Part shown: one piece after another, positions 8,410 to 16,978 of the stretch | Layout of the letters: each line of letters begins with the position of its first letter | Numbering within the stretch: the stretch's first letter is position 1 | Position numbers and translations under genes: made by a program | DNA from: Dehalococcoidia bacterium | GTDB taxonomy: Bacteria; Chloroflexota; Dehalococcoidia; Lucifugimonadales; UBA6952 | Direction: 5' to 3' | NCBI GenBank assembly: GCA_022450525.1 | Contig: JAKUQA010000002.1 | Coordinates: forward strand, 1-64,000 | Length of the DNA: 64,000 nt | Notes under the pieces: model-generated | The model's input: the letters and a program-made list of their open reading frames with translations, nothing else | Databases searched by the model: none | Told to the model about the DNA's origin: nothing

Positions 8410-9387
8410 TTAATTTTCATAACTTTTAGCCACTCCTAATGGAGCATTGCCCTCATGGACACTTTTTATATTACTGTAAGCAAACTCAGCTCTTCTAAAC
8501 CATGTATCCCATGTAGTTCCTGCACTATGAGGAGTAACTATTGTGTTGTCTAATTGCAGTAAAGGATTATCTTTTTCTACAGGTTCAGTGTTCATTACAT
8601 CTAACCCTGCTCCAGCAATGGTATTATTTTGTAATGCTTTGATGAGGTCAGGTTCATTTACAACTGGTCCACGACTAGTATTTATCAAAATTGCAGAACT
8701 TTTCATTAATGATAATTGCTGAGTATTTATTATTCCTTTAGTTTCGTTCGTTAAAGGTGTATGTAGTGAAATTATATCGGATGTTTTAAATAATTCTTCA
8801 AGTTCTACGTAAGATAAATTTAGATTTTCCTCCTCTTTTTCAGACAAACGATATTTATCATGATATTGAACAATGCAATCAAATCCTTGAACACGTTTAG
8901 CAACTTTTTTCCCTATATTTCCAATACCGAAAATTCCTACTTTTTTATTTGCCATTTCATAGGTATTAAAACCATCAACAACACCTCTCCAATTACCTTC
9001 TCGTACGCCTTTATCACTTAAAGTAAGTTTTTTATATAGAGCCAACATAAGTAACACTGCATGATCTGCAACTGCCCAAGAATTTGCTCCACCGTTATTT
9101 GCACAGGAAATATTCAATTCTGCTAATAATTCAAAATTCATGCGATCGTACCCAGCACTCAAAAGTTGTATAAGTTTGAGGTTTTTTGCAGATTTAATCA
9201 GAGAATCTGGGAGAGCAATACCATAACCTATTATAAATTCAGTATCTTCAACAATTTTATGAGTGTTCTCGCTATCAATACCCTCGTTAATAATAGTTGT
9301 TTCAAAACCTTCTGGAGTGTATGTTGCTATCACTTCAGCCAGATGTTTTGGTAGATTTGTAATAAAAACAATTTTGATTTTACTCAT
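8410..9387 (-). CDS. D-isomer-specific 2-hydroxyacid dehydrogenase
   Basis: A 325-residue NAD-dependent dehydrogenase with the Rossmann loop GIFGIGNIGKKVA, INTSRGPVV carrying the catalytic Arg, a Glu in DVMNTEPV and the catalytic His in TPHSAG. It would interconvert a 2-keto acid and a D-2-hydroxy acid (phosphoglycerate, hydroxypyruvate or similar). The start ATG at 9387 follows GGAG by 6 nt; a GTG at 9402 lies upstream of that site and is rejected. It sits between the lyase and a DapA-like aldolase with gaps of 17 and 28 bp, so one transcript is likely. Confidence 0.9.
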   Translation of the reverse strand: MSKIKIVFITNLPKHLAEVIATYTPEGFETTIINEGIDSENTHKIVEDTEFIIGYGIALPDSLIKSAKNLKLIQLLSAGYDRMNFELLAELNISCANNGGANSWAVADHAVLLMLALYKKLTLSDKGVREGNWRGVVDGFNTYEMANKKVGIFGIGNIGKKVAKRVQGFDCIVQYHDKYRLSEKEEENLNLSYVELEELFKTSDIISLHTPLTNETKGIINTQQLSLMKSSAILINTSRGPVVNEPDLIKALQNNTIAGAGLDVMNTEPVEKDNPLLQLDNTIVTPHSAGTTWDTWFRRAEFAYSNIKSVHEGNAPLGVAKSYEN

Positions 9388-9415
9388 AGTGTCTCCGTTC
9401 ACTTTTCTTGTTTTA

Positions 9416-10309
9416 TTAGTACGGTACTTCTAGTTTTGTAAGTAAATCATGAAATTCATCTTTAGTTTCTTGGCTTAATTCCGGGCCAGGATGTCTAACT
9501 CTATAGCTACTTATCAAACCACGATTATGAAGGGCATATTTCCTTATTGAAATACCGATTCCTTCTTGAAACTCAAATAATAGCATTGGTAAATATTTAA
9601 AAAATATACTTTCAGCTTCTTGCAAATTACCATTAGCTACATTTGTATAGATATCGACCAGAACTTCTGGGTAAGCAAATCCAGTCATTGCACCAGAGGA
9701 GCCTCGATTCAATTCGTCTAATAAAAATACTCCACCTAATCCACCAAAAATAGATAACTTATCACCAGTTAAATTTCTTATAGCAGTAATTTTGCTTGGG
9801 GTAGGAGGGTCTTCAAGTTTAAGGTAAATTACTTGGGGAATTTTTTCAGCTAATTGTGATATAAACTGGGGAGGCATATGAACCCCAGAGGTTTGTGGGT
9901 AATCTTGAACAACAATGGGAATATCTATGCATTCTGCAATTTTTTCATAATGGGCAAGTAAAGCTCCTAAGTTTGGTTTACCCATAGGTGGAGCAGAAAT
10001 CATGACAGCAGATGCCCCCAATTTTTCAGCCTCTTGACTATACTTTATTGTTGCTTTAGTACTTGCTGCAGTTGTCCCAACAGTAACAGACAAACCATTA
10101 GCATTATTAATAACTTCGCTTGTGATAATTTGTCTTTCTTCATCTGTTAGACGAGCTGATTCGCCTGTAACTCCAAGTACTACGACGCCTTCACATCGAG
10201 AAGAATATGCTTTTTGCATAAGGTTTGAAATTGAATTTACATCTACTTCTTCATTATCTAAAAATGGAGTTGCAAGCATCCAATGTACACCGGTAAATGT
10301 TTTAGTCAT
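9416..10309 (-). CDS. DapA/NAL-family aldolase or dehydratase
   Basis: A 297-residue TIM-barrel of the dihydrodipicolinate synthase/N-acetylneuraminate lyase family. The carboxylate-binding loop GVTGES (46-51) replaces the usual GTTGE, Tyr137 in QDYP is the conserved proton relay, and Lys164 in YLKLEDPP is the Schiff-base lysine. The company of hydroxyacid and PEP-mutase-like enzymes argues for catabolism of a sugar acid or a keto acid rather than lysine biosynthesis. GGAGC precedes the ATG. True dapA would normally be with lysine genes, which are absent. Confidence 0.88.
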   Translation of the reverse strand: MTKTFTGVHWMLATPFLDNEEVDVNSISNLMQKAYSSRCEGVVVLGVTGESARLTDEERQIITSEVINNANGLSVTVGTTAASTKATIKYSQEAEKLGASAVMISAPPMGKPNLGALLAHYEKIAECIDIPIVVQDYPQTSGVHMPPQFISQLAEKIPQVIYLKLEDPPTPSKITAIRNLTGDKLSIFGGLGGVFLLDELNRGSSGAMTGFAYPEVLVDIYTNVANGNLQEAESIFFKYLPMLLFEFQEGIGISIRKYALHNRGLISSYRVRHPGPELSQETKDEFHDLLTKLEVPY

Positions 10310-10334
10310 AAAATGCTCCTTTTACTGTTGTATA

Positions 10335-10724
10335 TTATTTTTCAACAATTTGGATAAGAACACCATTTGTTGATTTAGGATGCAAAAATACCTGTCCTTT
10401 AGGATTATCAGCGCCAATTAATTGTACTCCGTTAGACTCCAATTCCTTTATTGATTGTTCTATATTTTCAACAGCCAAAGCAACTAGATGTACACCTTCC
10501 CCTGATCTTTCAATCTTACGACCAACCGGGGTTTCTGGACCAAGTGGTTCAACTAGTTCAATATGAGTACCATTTCCAAGATTGAAAAAAGCTTGTTTAA
10601 TACCAAGTTTTTCAGACACATCTGTACGTTCTAGCTCCATACCCATTCCATTTTGATAATTTGAAATGCCTTGGTTTAAATCTTTGACCGCAATAACAAT
10701 ATGATCAATCCATTTATAGTCCAT
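10335..10724 (-). CDS. VOC-family protein, methylmalonyl-CoA-epimerase-like
   Basis: A 129-residue two-module vicinal oxygen chelate protein. WIDHIVIAVKDLNQGISNY with metal-binding His8, IELVEPLGPETPVG with a ligand Glu, GEGVHLVALAV with His79, and VFLHPKSTNGVLIQI at the end match the layout of methylmalonyl-CoA epimerases. Epimerisation of an acyl-CoA or 2-substituted acid would fit the surrounding operon. No mutase genes are nearby, so the exact substrate is open. AGGAGA lies 6-8 nt before the ATG. Confidence 0.8.
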   Translation of the reverse strand: MDYKWIDHIVIAVKDLNQGISNYQNGMGMELERTDVSEKLGIKQAFFNLGNGTHIELVEPLGPETPVGRKIERSGEGVHLVALAVENIEQSIKELESNGVQLIGADNPKGQVFLHPKSTNGVLIQIVEK

Positions 10725-10744
10725 AATTTATCTCCTGTTTTATA

Positions 10745-11989
10745 TTATTTTTTTATTCCATCTTGGTTGTTTTTAAATAATCTAGGTAGGATGATAGAAG
10801 CAATAATCGTCGTAGACATTGTCATAATTACTGAAACACCGAATAGATCTGTACCAATTATTCCTTTTGATAAACCTATGCCAGCAATAATTAATGCTAT
10901 TTCACCTCTAGGTATCATACCTACACCTATTCGGAGAGAACCTATTCTATTGAAACCAGAGAAAAAGGCAGGAATTCCACTACCTATTAATTTGTCGAGT
11001 GTAGCAGTTAGAGATAAAACAATACCAAACACTAAAACTGGAGTACTGATAGCTGAAAGATCTACCATCATACCCATTACAACAAAAAATACTGGTACTA
11101 GTAGGTTGTAAATATTATGTAATTGATGTTCTATTTCATGTTTAATTTTTGAATTAGACATTCCTAATCCAAAAGAATAAGCACCGATAATCATTGCGAG
11201 GCCAAAATGTTCAGCCAATGCTGCACAAATAAGTGCTAATCCCAATGGTATGGCTACCAAGGCTCCCTCTGTATTAAATCCAGAAATAAACTTTGAAAGA
11301 GGACTTGATAAAAGGAAACTTAAAGCAGTTATTGCTAGCCAAATTCCAACAGCTTGTACAGCTATGATTAAGATATTTGACGATGAAATAGTTTGGGTTT
11401 CATTTAAACTTATAACTATTGCTAAAACCAATATTCCGAAAACGTCATCGAATACAGCAGCCGCTAAGATAGTAATCCCTTCAGCACCATCTAACTTTCC
11501 GAGGTCTTTAAGAATACGTGCAGTAATTCCAATCGATGTTGCAGTCAATATCGATCCTATAAATAAAGCTTGAATACTCATAAATGATTCTGCAAATCCA
11601 AACAATACAGTTAAGCTTGCTCCTACTGTAAAGGGAACAGCTACTCCACCAATTGCAATAAAAAAAGACTTTCTTGCATATTTGAGAAATTGTTCTAGGT
11701 TTGTTTCTATACCAACAACAAACATGAGGACCAACGATGCGACCTGACCAAGAAAATTTATTTCTGGAGGTATTTCATGACCATGGTCTCCAGGAAATAA
11801 CGGGCCAAAAGAACCTAATGCAATTGCTCCTAAGGCAAAGGGTCCAATAATAACTCCTGCAAATAGCTCACCAAGAACAGGCGGGACTTTTATATATCTT
11901 ACTGCTATTTCAGCAGCTGATTTTGCTACAATAAATATAATTGCTAGTTGTAACATTAACTGAATAATATGTTCTGCATGACCTTCCAT
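10745..11989 (-). CDS. cation:proton antiporter, CPA2 family (NapA-like)
   Basis: A 414-residue membrane protein with about 12-13 helices. Helix signatures are PPVLGELFAGVIIGP (36-50), the unwound-helix motif TATSIGITARIL (149-160) and FDDVFGIL with the Asp pair 181-182. A double Asp is the mark of electrogenic CPA2 exchangers such as NapA, as opposed to the single-Asp KefC type. It should exchange Na+ or K+ for protons at the inner membrane. There is no C-terminal TrkA domain. It is the probable first gene of the minus-strand run that ends at 7490; 20 bp separates it from the VOC gene. Confidence 0.9.
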   Translation of the reverse strand: MEGHAEHIIQLMLQLAIIFIVAKSAAEIAVRYIKVPPVLGELFAGVIIGPFALGAIALGSFGPLFPGDHGHEIPPEINFLGQVASLVLMFVVGIETNLEQFLKYARKSFFIAIGGVAVPFTVGASLTVLFGFAESFMSIQALFIGSILTATSIGITARILKDLGKLDGAEGITILAAAVFDDVFGILVLAIVISLNETQTISSSNILIIAVQAVGIWLAITALSFLLSSPLSKFISGFNTEGALVAIPLGLALICAALAEHFGLAMIIGAYSFGLGMSNSKIKHEIEHQLHNIYNLLVPVFFVVMGMMVDLSAISTPVLVFGIVLSLTATLDKLIGSGIPAFFSGFNRIGSLRIGVGMIPRGEIALIIAGIGLSKGIIGTDLFGVSVIMTMSTTIIASIILPRLFKNNQDGIKK

Positions 11990-12027
11990 AATTTTTCAAA
12001 ACCTCACGAAATAAATTATAATTTTTA

Positions 12028-12103
12028 TGGCACGCCTGGAGGGATTCGAACCCACGACACTCGGTTCCGAAGACCGATGCTCTATCCACTGAGCTACAGG
12101 CGC
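12028..12103 (-). tRNA. tRNA-Arg (anticodon UCG)
   Basis: 76 nt with encoded CCA. Acceptor GCGCCTG pairs with CAGGCGT (G1-U72 wobble), D arm GCTC/GAGC, anticodon stem TCGGT/ACCGA with loop CTTCGGA, anticodon TCG reading CGA-type Arg codons, variable loop GTGTC, T arm GTGGG/CCCTC with loop TTCGAAT. The T stem carries a U-U opposition at pair 50-64, the same as in the tRNA-Sec of this window. On the minus strand a TTGTAA and a TATAAA about 15 bp apart lie just upstream and may be its promoter. Confidence 0.95.
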
Positions 12104-12225
12104 TTATTCAGCACATTTTATATTTAAAATGACCTAATTACAATCCATTATCATGAGGGGGCAACCTCTGTGCATATTACTTCGGGTGGGCAATCACTTA
12201 AGTATTACTACGTAATTAATAGAAT

Positions 12226-12474
12226 CTATGAATATATAACTACTGAATATATAAACCATACAAATCCTAATCCAAAAAATGGTATAGCGTAATTATTTCC
12301 CAAGATAATCAATACTATAGGACATACAACTGAACAAAATATAGCAGCTGCAGCAATTGGTGGAAGCGAAAATGCCATACCCATACCCCATAACAACATC
12401 ACATTAACTATTAGGGTTTTAATCCAGCTTTTTTGGGATATAGCGTCCTGTAATCCATTAATTAAATTTTTCAT
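12226..12474 (-). CDS. small membrane protein, unknown function
   Basis: 82 residues with a charged N-terminal helix (about 1-19) and then two or three hydrophobic segments (about 20-42, 44-60, 62-80). I recognise no family. The ATG has only a weak AGG directly before it. It lies between tRNA-Arg and the DppA-like gene, both also on the minus strand. The 122-bp gap on its 3' side, up to the tRNA, holds a G-rich patch with no gene I can identify. Confidence 0.5.
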   Translation of the reverse strand: MKNLINGLQDAISQKSWIKTLIVNVMLLWGMGMAFSLPPIAAAAIFCSVVCPIVLIILGNNYAIPFFGLGFVWFIYSVVIYS

Positions 12475-12531
12475 CCTGAAATTTTATCACAATTTACATC
12501 AAGGCGAGCTCAATGGACTGTGAAACATAGT

Positions 12532-13362
12532 TTAGTTTGTTAATGTTCCAGCTAAAAGAATAGTTGCGTATATAAGTTTAAATGCACTAACAAAATCATC
12601 AGATTCGTATGATATAGTTTTGCGATTCTCACGTTGTATTTCTGGAATATAACAGGCAAGATCTGCCATCAGGTCATTTGAAAATTCAACGGATAGTTTA
12701 ACATTTTCATAAATCTTAGGTTTGAAAATAGAATAATTTTCCAGACATTCCTTTGAGCTCTTTTTTATCAATTCACAAGCATTTTGAGGAGATAATGAAA
12801 TAGCAGAATGTGTGCTAATTGCTTCTTTAACAGATACACCAATGATATTTGGTATAGACTTTTTAGCTTCTCTAATTATATCGGTATCACCACTAATCAA
12901 GCCGATTGGTACATTATATTGACCTGCAATTCCCAGATTTAAATCAAATTCACTTGCAGGTATATTATTAATAAAGATATTTTGTATGACACTAGATCCT
13001 CGAATTGTATGACTTAGTACTCCAGGTTCGCCTGGCCTATTGTGATAACCAATACAAAGTGCAATATCAATGTTTTGATCTGCACCTTCCATCATGCAGA
13101 GAGGTCTAGGAGCTCCAGTAATCAATTCAGCTCTAGGATCTATTAGATCAGGTAGTAAATTTCTAAATGATCCATGGCTATCAGCTATGAGGACTCTATC
13201 GGCACCACCTTCAAAACATCCCTCAATAGCTGCATTTCCTTCGAGAGTCATAATATTTCTCATATGTTGATAATCTTGACCTCGGTATCTATTTGTTTGA
13301 TCAGTATCTACAGTACCACTTATACCTTCCATATCTATTGAGATGAGTGCAGAAATTGTCAT
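12532..13362 (-). CDS. M55 family D-aminopeptidase (DppA-like)
   Basis: A 276-residue metallopeptidase. The family signature SIDMEG (8-13) supplies Asp10 and Glu12 as zinc ligands; DSHGSF (61-66) with His63, and CIGYHNRPG follow in the order seen in Bacillus DppA. Such enzymes release N-terminal D-amino acids from peptides, often from recycled cell-wall peptides. GGGAGG lies at good distance before the ATG. No dpp transport genes adjoin it. Confidence 0.88.
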   Translation of the reverse strand: MTISALISIDMEGISGTVDTDQTNRYRGQDYQHMRNIMTLEGNAAIEGCFEGGADRVLIADSHGSFRNLLPDLIDPRAELITGAPRPLCMMEGADQNIDIALCIGYHNRPGEPGVLSHTIRGSSVIQNIFINNIPASEFDLNLGIAGQYNVPIGLISGDTDIIREAKKSIPNIIGVSVKEAISTHSAISLSPQNACELIKKSSKECLENYSIFKPKIYENVKLSVEFSNDLMADLACYIPEIQRENRKTISYESDDFVSAFKLIYATILLAGTLTN

Positions 13363-13439
13363 ATCAATCCTCCCGAATATGTTTTATATTTATGTAGAAT
13401 ATAGAAAATTTACTTAAAATCAATATGTTAGGTGCACAT

Positions 13440-13853
13440 ATGGCAAAAATGGATCAGAAAGAAATAGAACAATTTTTAAAACAACCATATATAGCGCATC
13501 TTACAGTTTTAGATGAATCCAACAATCCATTCCCAGTGCCAATTTGGTTCAAATATGAAGATGGTAATTTATGGTTAATAAGCAATATTAAATCCAAAAA
13601 AATCCAACATATTGAAAAAAATCCAAACGTTTCATTATCTATTGCTAATAATACAAGGCCTTATCAATATGTAATATTTAATGGTTTTGCCGAGATTAGT
13701 GATCCAGCTGATTCCAATAAAATAATTCAGGTTTGTACTAAGTATGATGGTGAAATTGAGGGGAAGAAATTTGCCCAGCTGTTAATGGAAAGTCGTCATA
13801 CAATTATTATCAATATTAAAATCACTAAAACAAATGCCTGGATAGATAGATAA
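13440..13853 (+). CDS. PPOX-class flavin/F420-binding protein (pyridoxamine-phosphate-oxidase-like)
   Basis: About 137 residues forming a split-barrel FMN-binding fold: IAHLTVLDESNNPFPVPIWFKYEDGNLWLIS, then KKIQHIEKNPNVSLSIAN and a YQYVIFNGFAEI strand, as in the small Rv1155-like PPOX proteins. These bind F420, FMN or haem and reduce varied substrates. ATG 13440 (AGGTG 7 nt upstream) is preferred to ATG 13425, which lies before that site. It converges on the hydrolase gene with 3 bp between the stops. Confidence 0.82.
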   Translation: MAKMDQKEIEQFLKQPYIAHLTVLDESNNPFPVPIWFKYEDGNLWLISNIKSKKIQHIEKNPNVSLSIANNTRPYQYVIFNGFAEISDPADSNKIIQVCTKYDGEIEGKKFAQLLMESRHTIIINIKITKTNAWIDR

Positions 13854-13856
13854 ATT

Positions 13857-14729
13857 CTAATCTGGATTACAAAAAGATTTAATTGACTCTATTGTTTTGT
13901 CCCAATACATTAGGGCATGTCCAGCGTTAGGTATTGTTACTAATTGCGAATTTGGAATTTGTTCAGAAAGTTCTTTACCAAGAGGGTATGGAACCTGATT
14001 ATCTGAATCTCCATGTATAACCAGTGTTGGTATAGTTATTTCGTTTAGTCTGGAAGATAAATCTGAATCTACATATGCAAATTGATTTCGTAATATACCC
14101 ATAGCGTATATCGCTTTTTGATTATCCGTTAAAGAACTTGTAAGTTGTTTAATCTCTTGATTTCTTGTAGCAACAATAGGTTTTCTTTCTTCAGGAATCG
14201 GACCAGATCCCTCTGGTGGTAAATATAAAGATAATAACGATGGTTCGTTTCGTAGAATTTCGAATGCCTTATCTGGGCCAAGATCGTTTAGAGTTTTATG
14301 ACGACTTTTTAATTCGATACAAGCCTTCGTTCTATAATTATTTTTCCAAAGTCTAGAACTGGTATTAACTAATATTAATTTATCGACATCATCCTGAAAA
14401 TTCAGAGTATAATTTAAAGATATTGGTCCTCCAGCAGATGAGCCAATAATTGTAGGTTTATTTAGGTCTAGATGTAAAATAAGTTCTCGTAAATCAGTTG
14501 TAAGCATATCAAGAGAATGAATTTCATTTGGATAACTTGATCTACCAGCAGATCGACGATCATAAGTAATGATGGTGTTACTTTCACTTAAACTAGGAAC
14601 CCATGAATCATCTCTTGGCATTACGGTTGAATCCGCACCACCATAACCACCATGGATAAATATAATAGGGGGGCCTTCACCTGCAATTTCATAAAATATA
14701 TCTATGCCATTAAGAGTTGCTACAGACAT
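13857..14729 (-). CDS. alpha/beta hydrolase
   Basis: 290 residues. Oxyanion loop HGGYGG (26-31), nucleophile elbow GSSAGG with Ser98, an acid in HGDSDNQVP and the catalytic His in NAGHALMY near the end complete the triad of the proline-iminopeptidase/haloperoxidase-like fold. No signal peptide. It is 17 bp downstream of the acyl-ACP desaturase gene and probably cotranscribed, which suggests but does not prove action on an acyl or ester substrate. Confidence 0.85.
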   Translation of the reverse strand: MSVATLNGIDIFYEIAGEGPPIIFIHGGYGGADSTVMPRDDSWVPSLSESNTIITYDRRSAGRSSYPNEIHSLDMLTTDLRELILHLDLNKPTIIGSSAGGPISLNYTLNFQDDVDKLILVNTSSRLWKNNYRTKACIELKSRHKTLNDLGPDKAFEILRNEPSLLSLYLPPEGSGPIPEERKPIVATRNQEIKQLTSSLTDNQKAIYAMGILRNQFAYVDSDLSSRLNEITIPTLVIHGDSDNQVPYPLGKELSEQIPNSQLVTIPNAGHALMYWDKTIESIKSFCNPD

Positions 14730-14746
14730 AATGGATTACCTGGAAA

Positions 14747-15760
14747 TTAATTTGCTTCAGGATTTTTATCTAAAATAAATTCACCAGTCGAAGTCATCGT
14801 ATAAACTTCACTTGTTTCATCTGGCACTATACCCTCTAGAGGCTTACCTTCAACATGGACAATAGCGTCTTCAGATAAAAGATTGAAATTTTTAATTGCA
14901 GTTTTTAATGCTTGTCGACTTTCTAATCCCATTCTATTTAAACATGGATTCATTACATCATTAATCACTGTACGAGGATTTCCTAAGCCAGCAGCAAGTG
15001 TACATCTAATAAATTCCTCAGCATTTGGAAGTTGAACGACAGGCATTTTGTAATGATTGGAGACTTTTGCTAAAGCGTCTAATGCTTGGTCAGGAAAATA
15101 TTTCATATAAATACGAACTATGTTTGTAAAGTTAGCTTCATGAGCACCTTCATCACGTTCAGGGAAACCTATTGCACCTGATATCGCAGGATAAATACGG
15201 CTTCCATCTTTAGCTCTAGGGCTACCGTATTCTTCCCATATTTTTATTCTGGTTTGAGTGTAGTTCCAACGTGTTTGCCTCTCTTGAAAAATTGCATATG
15301 CAGAAGCAAGAAGAGGTGTGGCTTGATACCCAGTTTGTTCTTCAAATGTCCAGTGGTATTCTTGAGTTTCTGCTATAAATTTATCTGTTTCTTCTTTTGT
15401 AGCTAAACCCGAATCAATGAGGGAGGTTTGAAAAGTTTTACCGTGACGACTTTCCTCATATCCCCATTGTATATATAGTTGAGCTGTAGTTAAGCTATTA
15501 CCTGCAGCTTTTATACCCCCAAAAACATAATCATCTACTATAGATTCCACACCCATAAACCCAAATAGGATTTCTTTGGTATCATCTGTGATCATATGGC
15601 CATATTTTTCCATATCATCACGTTCTTTTAATTTATCAGGAAACCAAAGACGAGTTTTTGCTGCTTTTTCAAAGTAAATATCATAGTTTTCGCGAACTTC
15701 TTTTTGAACCGCGGCTTCTTTCCCTTCTCGTGTGAATGGTCCAGGGACGATAGTTACCAA
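14747..15760 (-). CDS. acyl-ACP desaturase (soluble di-iron, FA_desaturase_2 family)
   Basis: 337 residues. The two di-iron helices are EESRH (102-106) and DEGAH (203-207), with the additional carboxylates Glu72 and Glu160, exactly the spacing of soluble acyl-ACP desaturases (plant stearoyl-ACP desaturase, mycobacterial DesA). It would put a cis double bond into acyl-ACP using O2 and reduced ferredoxin. Start UUG 15760 follows AGGAG by 8 nt. Its promoter carries a perfect CRP/FNR-type palindrome (15784-15805). A desaturase of this class implies an oxygen-using organism. Confidence 0.88.
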   Translation of the reverse strand: MVTIVPGPFTREGKEAAVQKEVRENYDIYFEKAAKTRLWFPDKLKERDDMEKYGHMITDDTKEILFGFMGVESIVDDYVFGGIKAAGNSLTTAQLYIQWGYEESRHGKTFQTSLIDSGLATKEETDKFIAETQEYHWTFEEQTGYQATPLLASAYAIFQERQTRWNYTQTRIKIWEEYGSPRAKDGSRIYPAISGAIGFPERDEGAHEANFTNIVRIYMKYFPDQALDALAKVSNHYKMPVVQLPNAEEFIRCTLAAGLGNPRTVINDVMNPCLNRMGLESRQALKTAIKNFNLLSEDAIVHVEGKPLEGIVPDETSEVYTMTSTGEFILDKNPEAN

Positions 15761-15783
15761 GTATAATTCTCCTATTATAATAT

Positions 15784-15805
15784 TTTTGTGAATTATATCA
15801 CAAAA
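15784..15805. promoter_or_regulatory. CRP/FNR-family operator in the desaturase promoter
   Basis: Arms TTTTGTGA (15784-15791) and TCACAAAA (15798-15805) are perfect inverted repeats around a 6-bp spacer, i.e. the CRP-type TGTGA-N6-TCACA core with three more matching bases on each side. Read on the minus strand the spacer is TATAAT; a second TATAAT lies at 15774-15779, closer to the gene. Either -10 would put a bound regulator on or beside the polymerase site, so repression is more likely than class I activation. Confidence 0.6.
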
Positions 15806-15875
15806 GGTCTTTCAAAACTATTTTTAATAATTTAGTGATCTCGTTAGATAATTACAAGACATCTTAAGGTACAAT

Positions 15876-16820
15876 TTATTGTTGATGTTGTAAATATGTT
15901 TCGATTGTTAAATCCCTGTAAGGATATGGTCGATTATGTTGTTCTGAGAGTAGAATTTGTTTTGTTCGTTCTCTTGATCGATTTTTTTTATCTTCTGATA
16001 AAGAGTCATAACATTTAGGGCACGATACATCTTTTTCATATTTATTGGTTTTTTTATCCTTTGAAGAGATAGGATTATTGCATCCTCGACATAGATCATA
16101 CGTTCCTTTTTCTAATTCATGTGTTACAGACACCCTGTTGTCAAAAACAAAACATTCACCTTCCCAAAAGCTGTTTTGTTCATCGATATCCTCTAAATAT
16201 TTTAATATTCCACCCTTGAGTTGAAATACATTTTCAAAACCTTGTGACTTCATATAATAAGATGCTTTTTCACACCGTATTCCTCCTGTGCAAAACATGG
16301 CAATATTTTTGTCTTTTGAATCGGATAATTTTTCGTCGATATAATTTTTAAATTCCAGAAAAGATGCGGTATTAGGTTTTAAGGCATTATTAAATGAGCC
16401 AATGTTGCTCTCATATTCATTTCGTACGTCAATTATAATGGTGTCGGTTTGATTTATTAACTCATTCCATTCATTTGGAGAGACCATTTCTCCTCTTGGG
16501 GTTGAAGGATCTATTGAAGATCCAAGCATTGTGATGATCTCTTTTTTTTCTTTAACTTTTAACCTATAAAAAGGCATGATTTCTGCAATAGAATACTTTG
16601 TATTTAGGTTTTTAAAACCTAGACTGGTGATAAATTCAGCAAATTTATCAATTGAAGAAATAAATCCAGCAAGCGTTCCATTAATACCTTCTGGGGCTAT
16701 AATAACGGTCCCACGAATATTTTCTTGTTTACAATACAAACTAATACTGTTTGCTATAAAAGAAGTGTTATCAATTTTAGCAAATTCATAAAATGCCATA
16801 ACTTTGAATGAATTATCCAA
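15876..16820 (-). CDS. trhO: tRNA uridine(34) hydroxylase TrhO (rhodanese-domain, UPF0176)
   Basis: 314 residues: N-terminal acylphosphatase-like domain (about 5-95) with GTVIIAPEGINGTL, central rhodanese domain (about 110-215) with DVRNEYE (131-137) and the active loop CTGGIRCEK with Cys177 and Cys183, then a C-terminal part with zinc-ribbon-like Cys pairs (CRGC, CPKC). TrhO makes 5-hydroxyuridine at the wobble base of tRNA using O2. The open frame begins at UUG 16820; an ATG at 16799 begins with AFYEF, close to where family members start, and is a serious alternative. Confidence 0.9.
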   Translation of the reverse strand: MDNSFKVMAFYEFAKIDNTSFIANSISLYCKQENIRGTVIIAPEGINGTLAGFISSIDKFAEFITSLGFKNLNTKYSIAEIMPFYRLKVKEKKEIITMLGSSIDPSTPRGEMVSPNEWNELINQTDTIIIDVRNEYESNIGSFNNALKPNTASFLEFKNYIDEKLSDSKDKNIAMFCTGGIRCEKASYYMKSQGFENVFQLKGGILKYLEDIDEQNSFWEGECFVFDNRVSVTHELEKGTYDLCRGCNNPISSKDKKTNKYEKDVSCPKCYDSLSEDKKNRSRERTKQILLSEQHNRPYPYRDLTIETYLQHQQ

Positions 16821-16978
16821 TTATCTATCCATGTTAATTATCAAGTTTTATATATAGAAATATTCTAAAAGTATAATTCAGTTTTTTCCTACATGCTATA
16901 GTGTTTTTCTCTTGATTTTATGAAACTAGTTAAGCTAGACTAACCACACTCAACAAAGATAATAAAGTGAGGCATTAA

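Noticed and set aside
12104-12225. G-rich patch with GAGG...CCTC and GGGTGGGC upstream of tRNA-Arg, considered as a riboswitch or small RNA
   Set aside because: Only a 4-bp stem could be drawn, there is no T-run, and no known riboswitch consensus was recognised.
14747-15760. Desaturase as a ribonucleotide reductase small subunit or ferritin-like oxidase
   Set aside because: Both also have di-iron helices, but the EESRH/DEGAH pair with Glu72 and Glu160 and the overall length match acyl-ACP desaturases.
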